Positions 53,371-62,100 of a stretch of DNA of 64,000 bases are shown piece after piece. Both the position numbers and the translations under genes were made by a program. The notes beneath the pieces were generated by a model that worked only from the letters and a program-made list of their open reading frames with translations, ran no database searches and was not told the origin of the DNA. This DNA is from Lyngbya sp. PCC 8106 (GTDB taxonomy: Bacteria; Cyanobacteriota; Cyanobacteriia; Cyanobacteriales; Microcoleaceae): contig NZ_AAVU01000019.1 of assembly GCF_000169095.1 (NCBI RefSeq), forward strand, positions 62,001 to 126,000. The letters run 5' to 3'. Every line of letters starts with the position of its first letter. The stretch's first letter is position 1.

Positions 53371-55005
53371 ATGATTTTTCAGAATCCAGAATATTTAAAA
53401 GAGTTAGCCGAACAAGCAGAGTTAATTGAAAAGCTATTAGATATCGGCGCCGCTTTATCAAGTACCCAAAACTTGAGTACCCTACTCAATTTGATTTTAG
53501 CCAAGAGTCGGGAAATTACTTGTAGTGATGCGGGTAGTGTTTATTTAGTAGACTCCACCGACAATACTCCGAAGTTATTGTTTAAAGTCGCTCAAAATGT
53601 ATCCCTTCCTAACCTGTCGTTTCGAGAGTTTGCAATTCCCCTCACCGATAGGAGTTTGGCGGGCTATGTGGCGTTAACTGGGGAAAGCTTGAATATTCCC
53701 GATGCGTATCAGTTACCCCCCGACAAGCCTTATCGCCTCGATAGCAGTTTTGATCGCGATATTAGCTACCTGACTCGTTCAGTATTGGTTCTTCCGATGC
53801 AAAACCGTCAGGGAGAAACGATGGGAGTGCTTCAGTTGATCAACCGCAAAGTTAGATCCGATGTGACGTTGGTGCCTGAAAATACTCTGGAAATGACTCA
53901 ACCCTATGGAGAATGGGAAGAACAAATTTTGCGAAGTCTGGCTTCTCAGGCGGCAATTTCGATAGAACGCAATCTCCTCCAAGATAGTATTGAATCCCTT
54001 TTTGAAGGATTTGTCAAGGCATCAGTCCAAGTCATTGAACAACGAGATCCCTGCACTTTTGGTCATTCTGAACGGGTTGCTCAGTTAACCGTTCGTTTAG
54101 CCGAAGAAATTAATACGACGACAACCGGTTCTTTAGCGGAGATTAACTTTAGCGATCGCCAAATTCAAGAAATCCGTTATGCTGCATTATTGCATGATTT
54201 TGGCAAAATTGGGGTTCCTGAAGCGATTTTAACCAAGTCTAAAAAGTTATATCCTCACCAGTTAGAAGTGATTCGTCAACGTTTTGCATTAGCAAGGCGA
54301 ACTCTCGAATGGGAATGCACTCAAGCCAAATATGAACTATTGCTGAACAATAGCAATCAAAAATCAACACAGACTGAAGGTAAATCTTCTTGCACAATTG
54401 AACAGTTAGACGCGAATTTAAGCCAAGCAATTCAGCAGTTAAACGATTGCTGGAATTTACTTTTAGAAGCAAATGAACCCCAAGTTACCGAAAGAAAACC
54501 CTTAGAGAAACTCTCAGAATTGACTCAGATAGTGTATCGGGATATTGACGGGGAAACAAAGCCTTTAATTACTCCCGAAGAAATGAACTTGCTGTTAGTT
54601 AAACAGGGAAATCTGACTCCAGAAGAACGGTTAGTTATCGAGTCTCATGTAACCCATACTTACAAATTTTTAGAGAAAATTCCCTGGACAAAAGACCTAA
54701 AAGATGTTCCTCAAATCGCCTATGGACACCATGAAAAACTTGATGGTACCGGCTATCCTTTAAAATTAAAACAAGCGGAAATTTCGACGCAATCGCAGAT
54801 GATGGCAATTGCAGATATTTATGATGCGCTAACAGCCGGAGACAAGCCTTATCAGCATGGATTACCAACGATAACAGCTTTAAAAATTCTCCGCAAAGAA
54901 GCCGATCAAAACAAAGTTAATCTAGATATTCTAACACTTTTTGAGCAACGTCAGGTTTATCAAGTGATTGGACATAGTTTAGATGTGGTAATGAAATTGG
55001 CGTAA
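53371..55005 (+). CDS. GAF-HD-GYP protein, probable c-di-GMP phosphodiesterase
   Basis: The 544-residue protein has a GAF sensor domain at about residues 25-195 and an HD-GYP domain from about 210. The metal site is LLHDFGKIGVPEAIL (near 272), and the signature GHHEKLDGTGYP lies near 452. About 100 extra residues are inserted between them. HD-GYP enzymes break down c-di-GMP; the GAF domain suggests control by a small ligand or light-linked cofactor. No membrane helix is present. The start is ATG at 53371. Confidence 0.85.
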   Translation: MIFQNPEYLKELAEQAELIEKLLDIGAALSSTQNLSTLLNLILAKSREITCSDAGSVYLVDSTDNTPKLLFKVAQNVSLPNLSFREFAIPLTDRSLAGYVALTGESLNIPDAYQLPPDKPYRLDSSFDRDISYLTRSVLVLPMQNRQGETMGVLQLINRKVRSDVTLVPENTLEMTQPYGEWEEQILRSLASQAAISIERNLLQDSIESLFEGFVKASVQVIEQRDPCTFGHSERVAQLTVRLAEEINTTTTGSLAEINFSDRQIQEIRYAALLHDFGKIGVPEAILTKSKKLYPHQLEVIRQRFALARRTLEWECTQAKYELLLNNSNQKSTQTEGKSSCTIEQLDANLSQAIQQLNDCWNLLLEANEPQVTERKPLEKLSELTQIVYRDIDGETKPLITPEEMNLLLVKQGNLTPEERLVIESHVTHTYKFLEKIPWTKDLKDVPQIAYGHHEKLDGTGYPLKLKQAEISTQSQMMAIADIYDALTAGDKPYQHGLPTITALKILRKEADQNKVNLDILTLFEQRQVYQVIGHSLDVVMKLA

Positions 55006-55114
55006 AAAACGGGTAGATAATAAAGAGATAAAATTGAGTTTAAATATTGTCGTTCAGGGTGGAAAAATTGTGATGAAATAGAATAAATTAGCTTTAAAAA
55101 ATAAGGAGATTAGG

Positions 55115-56884
55115 ATGACGGCGGAAACAGGAATCGGATGTGATCAAAACCCTGTATTATTTAGTAAACTCGCTCGATTTTTACTCCTATTTTGCTCATC
55201 TTCCATATTTTTAGGTCTAAGTTCTAGTCGCATTTTAGCTGAAGATGCAGATACGTTAGAACAACTCCAACGTTACAGTCAAGAAGGACGCAAAAACACT
55301 TCATTAACTCAAGTCACTTCGGTTTCCCAACTATCCGATGTTTACCCCACCGACTGGGCGTTTCAAGCGTTACAATCTTTAGTCGAACGGTTTGGCTGTA
55401 TTGCAGGTTATCCCGATGGGACTTTTCGCGGAAATCGTTCCTTAACTCGCTACGAATTTGCAAGCGGTTTAAATGCTTGTTTAGAACGAATTAACGAGTT
55501 ATTAAATGCCGCCGTAGAGGGGAGTTTAACTGAAAATGAATTTATCGCTTTACAACGCTTACAAAACGAATTTGCGGCTGAGTTGAGTTTACTTCGAGGT
55601 CAAATTACAGACTTAGAAGAACGCACCGAAGTTTTAGTCACTCGTCAATTTTCAACGACAACAAAACTCACGGGAGAAGCAATTTTTGCGGTAACACAAG
55701 CTTTTGGGGATGATATTGCTTTTCAAGGGACCGAAGAAAACCGTAACCAAGTTGTTTTTCAAAATCGAGTTCGTCTCAATTTTAACACCAGTTTTACAGG
55801 TCAAGATTTACTCCTGACTCGCCTACAAATGGGAAACGCCCAACTGTTTGATTTAGGGTTTACTCGTCAAGGAACACAAACCTTTAATTTTCGTGGAGAT
55901 ACAGAAAGTAAAGTTGAGTTAGAACGATTATATTATCAGTTTCCAATTAACAATCAACTTCAATTAACTTTAGCCGCAAAAGGGGTAACTTGGGATGATT
56001 TTGTTCCGACTGTTAACCCCTATTTAGACAACTTTGATGGTGGAAATGGGAGTTTAAGTACCTTTGGTCAACGTAACCCAATTTATCGCATCGGTGCGGG
56101 TCGCGGAATGGGTTTGCATTATCGCTTTAATGAACAATTTTTAAATGGAATTTTTGGGTCAACTTCGGTTTCTGTGGGTTATCTTTCTGCAAATGCGGGA
56201 GATGCGAGTCAGGGAAATGGTTTGTTTAATGGAGATTATGCAACTTTAGCCCAAATTACAGTAACGCCAAGAGATAATTTACAGTTTGCTTTGACTTATA
56301 ATCATGCGTATTCAACGCCGGGAAATTTTGGCTTTGATAATGGTTTAAGAAATGGTTTAGTGGTTGACCGAAATAGAGGTAATATTGATGGAAATGCAAT
56401 TAATGGTGTAACTGGGAGTGGAATTGCGAATTCTATTTTAGGCTTAAGTGAGGGAATTAATTCAGGGGGAATTGCTTCGGGGGTTGTGAGTAATTCCTAT
56501 GGTTTACAAGCTTCATGGCGAATTAATCGTAAAATTGTTTTAAGTGGTTGGGGAGGTTATACTGATGCGAGAGTGATTAATATTGGTGATGGTCAAATTT
56601 GGAATTTTGCGGTAACATTGGCTTTACCCGATTTATTTAAAGAGGGAAGTTTGGGGGGAATTGTTGTCGGTCGAGAACCCTATTTGAATGATATTGATGC
56701 GCCGGATGAATTAACATTCGAGTTTCCCAATGACCAATCTTGGCATCTTGAAGCGTTTTATCGCTATCCGGTAAATGATAAAATTTCGATTACTCCGGGT
56801 ATTATTTTTATTACAAACCCCAACCAAGATAGCCACAATGATAATATTTTGATTGGGACCTTAAGAACAACGTTTTCTTTTTAG
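55115..56884 (+). CDS. SLH-domain OprB-type outer-membrane porin
   Basis: The 589-residue protein has an N-terminal signal peptide (hydrophobic RFLLLFCSSSIFLGLSS), an SLH domain at about residues 68-130 (TDWAFQALQSLVERFGCIAG, YPDGTFRGNRSLTRYEFA), a short coiled coil and a carbohydrate-selective porin barrel ending in aromatic TTFSF. This plan is typical of cyanobacterial outer-membrane porins, several of which take up iron or other ions. AAGGAG lies upstream of ATG 55115. A bidirectional terminator follows directly. Confidence 0.9.
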   Translation: MTAETGIGCDQNPVLFSKLARFLLLFCSSSIFLGLSSSRILAEDADTLEQLQRYSQEGRKNTSLTQVTSVSQLSDVYPTDWAFQALQSLVERFGCIAGYPDGTFRGNRSLTRYEFASGLNACLERINELLNAAVEGSLTENEFIALQRLQNEFAAELSLLRGQITDLEERTEVLVTRQFSTTTKLTGEAIFAVTQAFGDDIAFQGTEENRNQVVFQNRVRLNFNTSFTGQDLLLTRLQMGNAQLFDLGFTRQGTQTFNFRGDTESKVELERLYYQFPINNQLQLTLAAKGVTWDDFVPTVNPYLDNFDGGNGSLSTFGQRNPIYRIGAGRGMGLHYRFNEQFLNGIFGSTSVSVGYLSANAGDASQGNGLFNGDYATLAQITVTPRDNLQFALTYNHAYSTPGNFGFDNGLRNGLVVDRNRGNIDGNAINGVTGSGIANSILGLSEGINSGGIASGVVSNSYGLQASWRINRKIVLSGWGGYTDARVINIGDGQIWNFAVTLALPDLFKEGSLGGIVVGREPYLNDIDAPDELTFEFPNDQSWHLEAFYRYPVNDKISITPGIIFITNPNQDSHNDNILIGTLRTTFSF

Positions 56885-56886
56885 AT

Positions 56887-56915
56887 AAATCAGCGGGACT
56901 TACTCCCACTGATTT
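56887..56915. terminator. Bidirectional terminator between convergent genes
   Basis: AAATCAG-C-GGGA pairs with TCCC-A-CTGATTT around ACTTAC. The A and T runs at the two ends suit both the porin gene and the opposing hydrophobic-protein gene. Confidence 0.75.
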
Positions 56916-56959
56916 TCAAGAGGCTAGCCTCCTTACCTCGGGTTAACTGATTTTACCAA

Positions 56960-57448
56960 TTATGTGATGGGTGTTGAAACAAGGATCACTGGGGAGATCC
57001 AGGTGGCACTGAGATACACACCCTTACCCTGGTTAACAGCTTGCATTAATACCAATTGTACTGATACATATGCTGCAACGATAGCAACTAACGAAGCTAG
57101 TGTCCCACCAGATGCAGCAATTAGGGAGCCACCATAAGCCATGAATGCAGCAAAAACATCTGATACCTTGGAGAACTCTTTCATAACAGCTTCGGGGATG
57201 ACAAAATGATAGCCCCACCAAAATGCGGCAGCAGTAATAACTGGCCCGGCAGCGACATCCAAGGTTTCACCCAGTCGAATATTCTCTGTCGTAGTTTCAG
57301 TTGGCGGGGCTTCCAACCCAGCCTTTTCTAAACTGGCACAAATACCCTCAGCAACCTTCTCACGAAACTTTAAATCCTGTTGCAACTTATTTTCAAATAC
57401 TTGAGAGACAGCTTCAAAACCATTATCGAGATTCAGTGCATTAGTCAT
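56960..57448 (-). CDS. Small hydrophobic protein with polar N-terminal region
   Basis: The 162-residue protein has a polar, acidic first half (NKLQQDLKFREKVAEGICAS, then LEKAGLEAPP). Two or three Gly/Ala-rich hydrophobic segments follow (AAGPVITAAAFWWGYHFVIP and SLIAASGGTLASLVAIVAAY). This could be a pore-forming or bacteriocin-like protein, or simply a membrane protein. The FRE...LEKAGLEAPP stretch recalls NHLP-type leader peptides, but only loosely. I chose ATG at 57448 because AAAGGA lies ten bases upstream. Two copies of a 14-base motif lie 117-163 bases upstream. Confidence 0.55.
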   Translation of the reverse strand: MTNALNLDNGFEAVSQVFENKLQQDLKFREKVAEGICASLEKAGLEAPPTETTTENIRLGETLDVAAGPVITAAAFWWGYHFVIPEAVMKEFSKVSDVFAAFMAYGGSLIAASGGTLASLVAIVAAYVSVQLVLMQAVNQGKGVYLSATWISPVILVSTPIT

Positions 57449-57564
57449 AATCGTTATCCTTTGATAAATAGAGTGTTTTGGGAAATGCAAAGTTTAGCTT
57501 TTTTACTAACCCTTTTGCTGTTTATTAATATCAATACTATCCTTTTAATTATGGATGTGTAATG

Positions 57565-57611
57565 AACTATTTTTAGGTTATTATTCAAGTAATTGTTAAT
57601 TATTTTTAGGC
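57565..57611 (-). promoter_or_regulatory. Two direct copies of an AACTATTTTTAGGT motif
   Basis: Written on the plus strand, AACTATTTTTAGGT is at 57565-57578 and AATTATTTTTAGGC at 57598-57611, 33 bases apart (about three helical turns). A 14/14 match to the first lies at 58313-58326, upstream of the neighbouring gene. The placement suggests a regulator site for the gene starting at 57448. The rest of this 331-base gap is AT-rich without other features. Confidence 0.5.
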
Positions 57612-57779
57612 GGTTTTAATTGATTTATACCTATATAAACTGTAGTGTATTCAGCCATAATAAATGTGTAAATGTGAAAAGTATTAATGTTAAAAAAATC
57701 ATCAAAAAGCAGCAGCAAGTAACTGCCGAAACAATTACTTACTACTACAATAATTCACAAATCGGTCAATCTACTTTTT

Positions 57780-58205
57780 TTAACGTCTGCGAGCAGTCTG
57801 ATAATCAATATCGAGGCGTTGCAATTCACGGACAACTTCGTCGAGTCCCACTTTGTTGATGTAAGACTTTAATACTTTACCATTTCCTTTGAAAGCAACA
57901 GCGTGACCTCGTTTAACTGATTTTAAGATATTATGCCGATATCCAGCATTGCCATAAGCGCATTTGATTCCATAGTTAAATAGGGCGCAATTATTCCGGT
58001 CTAGAGAACGTTCGGCACTTCGGATATCTTCGGATGACATATAAAACACGTCGGGTTGATCCGGATCGGCAATGCTGTTTTGTGTTGGAGGTTGAGCTTG
58101 AGCGGGATTACTCGCAGTTAATCCTATTCCTCCTAACATCGAAACCAAAACTGCACCACTAAACAAAGCACGGCGTAGATTCATTTTTTTTGTCGTTAAG
58201 TTCAT
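57780..58205 (-). CDS. Secreted protein, unknown function
   Basis: The 141-residue protein has a signal peptide (RRALFSGAVLVSMLGGIGLT, cleavage after AQA) and a mature part of about 100 residues. The mature part contains one Cys pair (NNCALFNYGIKCAYG) and a basic C-terminus (DIDYQTARRR). I do not recognise the family. AAAGGAG precedes two adjacent ATGs; the second (58205) has better spacing. The 14-base motif lies about 108 bases upstream, as for the hydrophobic protein downstream. Confidence 0.6.
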   Translation of the reverse strand: MNLTTKKMNLRRALFSGAVLVSMLGGIGLTASNPAQAQPPTQNSIADPDQPDVFYMSSEDIRSAERSLDRNNCALFNYGIKCAYGNAGYRHNILKSVKRGHAVAFKGNGKVLKSYINKVGLDEVVRELQRLDIDYQTARRR

Positions 58206-58312
58206 CATGTTCTCCTTTACATACAGAGTTGAATTGAAAGATTAGCTTAATTGCTAATACTTGATTTGTTTCTTACTATCAATCATATTCTTTTCTAAGT
58301 AGATTGATAATT

Positions 58313-58326
58313 AACTATTTTTAGGT
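58313..58326 (-). promoter_or_regulatory. Third copy of the AACTATTTTTAGGT motif
   Basis: An exact 14-base copy of the motif at 57565-57578, 108 bases upstream of the secreted-protein start and 122 bases past the AraC regulator stop. Position relative to the gene matches that of the other copies. Confidence 0.5.
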
Positions 58327-58447
58327 CTTCATAACTTTTTGAGAGATTATTCGCTTTATTCTTTCAGTTGTGAGAAATGTATCTTGTCAACTTAATTACT
58401 GTTCAACTTTCGAGATAAACTCCAGTTTAATTCAGAAATATCCGGAT

Positions 58448-58987
58448 TCAAGCCTGTTTTTTTGTAACGGATTGAGACTCAGGTTTTACCACAATCAACC
58501 GACCTGTATTGGAATCTCGATAGGTGGTAAAAGGATTATTTTTTAAAGGCTTTTTGGGGCAATCTTGTTGCTGTCTTTTTCTCCAAGCGTGGGGAGTATT
58601 GTGATGATAATTACGAAACTGAGAGTAAAAATGGTTGAGATTTTGATAACCTATTTTAAAAGCAATCTTTTCAATAGAATTATCGGTTTCTAACAGCAAG
58701 CGTCTTGCTTCTGCTATCCGGCGTTCGACAATCCAATTATTCACCGTTTTTCCGGTCAGTCTTCGCACTAAGTCGGTTAAGTAAGCCGAAGAATAACCAA
58801 CGGCTTGAGCAACTTCTTTGAGTTTAATACTTTGATGATAATTCAATTCTATGAACTCGAAGATATCACGCAGTCGGGGAATGGATGGAAATATTGACTG
58901 GAGAATATTTGATTCTTGACTTTCGGTGGGAGTAGAGAATTCCTCATATGCTAGAGGACTATTATCACTTACTAAAATATTAGTCAT
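58448..58987 (-). CDS. AraC-family transcriptional regulator (DNA-binding domain only)
   Basis: The 179-residue protein is mostly the double helix-turn-helix domain of AraC/XylS regulators (about residues 40-140): LKEVAQAVGYSSAYLTDLVR and IEKIAFKIGYQNLNHFYSQF. No ligand-binding domain is present, so activity must be set by expression level or a partner. The start is ATG at 58987, with GGAG in the leader. It lies between the CHAT-STAND gene and two genes that share a 14-base upstream motif, which it may bind. Confidence 0.85.
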   Translation of the reverse strand: MTNILVSDNSPLAYEEFSTPTESQESNILQSIFPSIPRLRDIFEFIELNYHQSIKLKEVAQAVGYSSAYLTDLVRRLTGKTVNNWIVERRIAEARRLLLETDNSIEKIAFKIGYQNLNHFYSQFRNYHHNTPHAWRKRQQQDCPKKPLKNNPFTTYRDSNTGRLIVVKPESQSVTKKQA

Positions 58988-59140
58988 TTTCTCTCCTGAT
59001 ATTTAAGATAAATTTGGGTTTGCTCTACTGTTTACTCGCTTACGAGCAACCCTCTTTATCTGAAACACGACAGAGTTGTAACAAAACTTTATAATAAGTC
59101 AACACGCTCCGTGCTTCTATGACGAACGCCTAGCAGTTGA

Positions 59141-62100
59141 CTACTTATGATCACCCATTCCATCACAGAGGCGCTTATCGCGGTCGCTCATATTGGGATT
59201 GGTTTTCAGATAGTCTCGCACCCAATCACAACCCAACTCTAGTAGCCTTTCTATACCTAAATTTTCCTGCCAATTCCATAAAATTACAGTTTTGTCCTTA
59301 CTTGCTGAAGCCAGCGTCTTGCCATCAGGGCTGAAAGCGATTGCGCTAACTGCATCCCGATGACCTGTGAGAGTTTTGATTAAGGTGCCGTCAGTTTTCC
59401 AAAGTTTGATTGTTTGATCGTTACTGGCTGTGGCAATGATTTCACCGTCGGGGCTAAATGCAACTGCACGAACAGCCTGGGTATGTCCAGTCAGGGTGTT
59501 GTGGGGACGAGATGAAAACTCACCACTGGCTTGACGTTTCCAGAGTTTGATGGTTTGATCATTACTGGCTGCGGCAATGATTTCACCGTCGGGGCTAAAC
59601 GCAACTGCACGAACAGCCTGGGTATGTCCAGTCAGGGTGTTGTTGGGGCGAGATGAAAACTCACCTGCGGCTTCTCGTTTCCAGAGTTTGACTGTTTGAT
59701 CGTCGCTGGCTGTGGCAATGATCTGACCCTCAGGGCTAAACGCAACTGCACGAACAGCCTGGGTATGTCCAGAGAGGGTTGTGTCGGGACGAGATGAAAA
59801 CTCACCACTGGCTTGGCGTTTCCAAAGTTTAACAGTTCCATCATCACTCGCCGCCGCAATAACTTGACTGTCAGGACTAAAACTGACTCCGACAAATTTA
59901 CCACTATGCCTTTCAAGAGGTTTGATTAAGATGCCATCTGACTTCCAAAGTCTGACATACTGGTCTCCACTTGCTGTGGCAATGATTTGACCCTCAGGGC
60001 TAAAATCTATTCCGACAACTGGGCCATCATGCCATTCCCCAGTTTTCAGCAATGTACCTTCTCGGTTCCAAAGTGTAACCGTTCCATACCCACTGGTTGT
60101 CGCAATCTGGCGACCATCAGGACTAAAACGGACTGCATAAATCTGACTTCCCGGTTTAAGGGCGGGCATTGGGGGTTGGTTTGGTTTCCAAAGTTTGATA
60201 GTACCATCATCACTAGCAGAGGCAATCATACTACCCTGACGGCTGAAAGCGACTGCCAGAACCACATTCCTATGCCCTTGCAGAGTATTGACTAAAGTGC
60301 CATCTAATTTCCAGAGTTTGACCGTCCTATCACTACCCGCAGTTGCAATGATCTCACCGTTTGGACTGAAACTTACTCCCCAAACTCCATCTTTGTCTCC
60401 AGAGAAAGTCGTTGCTAAGGTGCCATCTACCTGATGGATGTAGACACTGCCGTTTGCAGTCCCCGTGGCAATTATCTGACTATTGGGGCTAAAACTGACG
60501 GTGTTAATTGCATCTGCACCTAACAGGGTGTGGGTGATGGAAGTCCCATCTTTTTTCCAGAGACGCAATGCTCCATGCCAACCTCCTGAAGCAATCATCT
60601 TACCATCGGGGCTAAAAGCAACTGTTAACTGAAAATCAAGATTACTATTTTTTTGGTCTTCTAGGGTTTTGAGCAAAGTGCCGTCTTGTCTCCAGAGTTG
60701 CACAGCCCCTTGCCCACTTGCTGCATCCCCACTTGCTGTGGCAATGATTTGGCTATCAGGGCTGAAAGCTAGGGCAACAACTGTATACTTGTGTCCTTCA
60801 AGCCTGTTAAGCATCTTACCATTTAGATTCCAGAGCGTAACAGTTTTCCCACTTGCTGTGGCAATTATTTTGCTGTCTGGGCTGAAAGCAACGGCTGAAA
60901 TATTTTTCAAATTATTTAGCCAAGGTCTATTCAGTAAGCTACCGTCTGGCTGCCAGAATTTAACTGTCCCGTCCCAACTGACAGTAGCCATCATTTCACC
61001 ATCTGGGCGGAAAGCTACGGTTTGTACCCCACTTCTATGTCCTTCTAAGTGGTTGTAGTTTTTGATTCTGTAAAGCAGATTTTGTAGGGTATTGATAACA
61101 GTTGTCCGAGTATCTGTTTTGACCCAAGGCAATTTTCGCAATTGCTGACCCGACCTAATTGCTGCGGTGAGTGCTTCTAACTCCTGATGGGAGGCAAATA
61201 ACGCTTCTGAGGATGCACTGGTCGTGGTGATTTGGCTGATGATTGCATTCTGCCATTGCCACCCAGCCACCCCAGCCAAACTCAAGGCTACAACTAAGCC
61301 ACCAGATAGTCCCCAAATTGTTAATTGTCGTCTGCGTTTTTGTTTTTTACTTTCACACTTTTTAAGTTCCCCACTCAACTTAATAAAACACTTCTCATCG
61401 GAACTCAATTCTAAAAAGCGTTTGCTGTACCAATCTTCGGCATCAAAAAGCGGTTTTCCTCGCAACAAAGCCCCTTCATCACAATTACTACTCTCCCAAG
61501 TTCGCATTGCCGCCCGCAACTGTTCTTGCCAGTACCGAAAATCCCGGTCTTGCTGCATCCACTGTTGCAACTTTCCCCAACGGCGAATTAACGCTTCGTG
61601 GACGATTTCTACCGTTTCCGAACTCGTTTTCTCGTCGTATCCCGTCACCACCAAACGGGCATCGGCCAAGCGAGTCACCAAAGCCCAATTTTCCTCGCCC
61701 ACTTCCCCCCGGGTGGCGATACGGCGGGTGTCTTCGGTACCTTCCCCCGGATGGACGAGTTGGATAAAAATTCGCTGCGCCCGTTCTTGTTCCTCAAAGT
61801 TGAGTTGCTGATAGGCTTCATCGGCAAAATGGGCTAGTGCAGCTTCTACCCCGCCAATTTCCTCGTAAGCGGCATGGGTCAACCGGGCATCTTGCTGTTT
61901 GGCCCACAGTTGGGTCAAAGCAAATTCCAACAGCGGCAAATCCCCGGGTTCGGCGCTCACCGCAGAAACTATCCGTTCTGTGAGTCCCTGTTCGATGGTT
62001 ACTCCCAACAACGCCGCAGGCTTTTCTACGGCATCTTGCAGTTCGGAGTGGGTCATGGAACCCAGTTTTAAGTCCGCGTACTGCAAGGCATCGGCAAAGG

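Noticed and set aside
57620..57859. A 79-codon plus-strand frame between the hydrophobic and secreted protein genes
   Set aside because: It overlaps the 3' end of the secreted-protein gene, has low-complexity composition and no ribosome site.
59487..61837. Several long frames opposite or beside the CHAT-STAND gene
   Set aside because: They are shadows created by the WD40 repeats and GC-rich codons of the real gene, with no independent start signals or domains.
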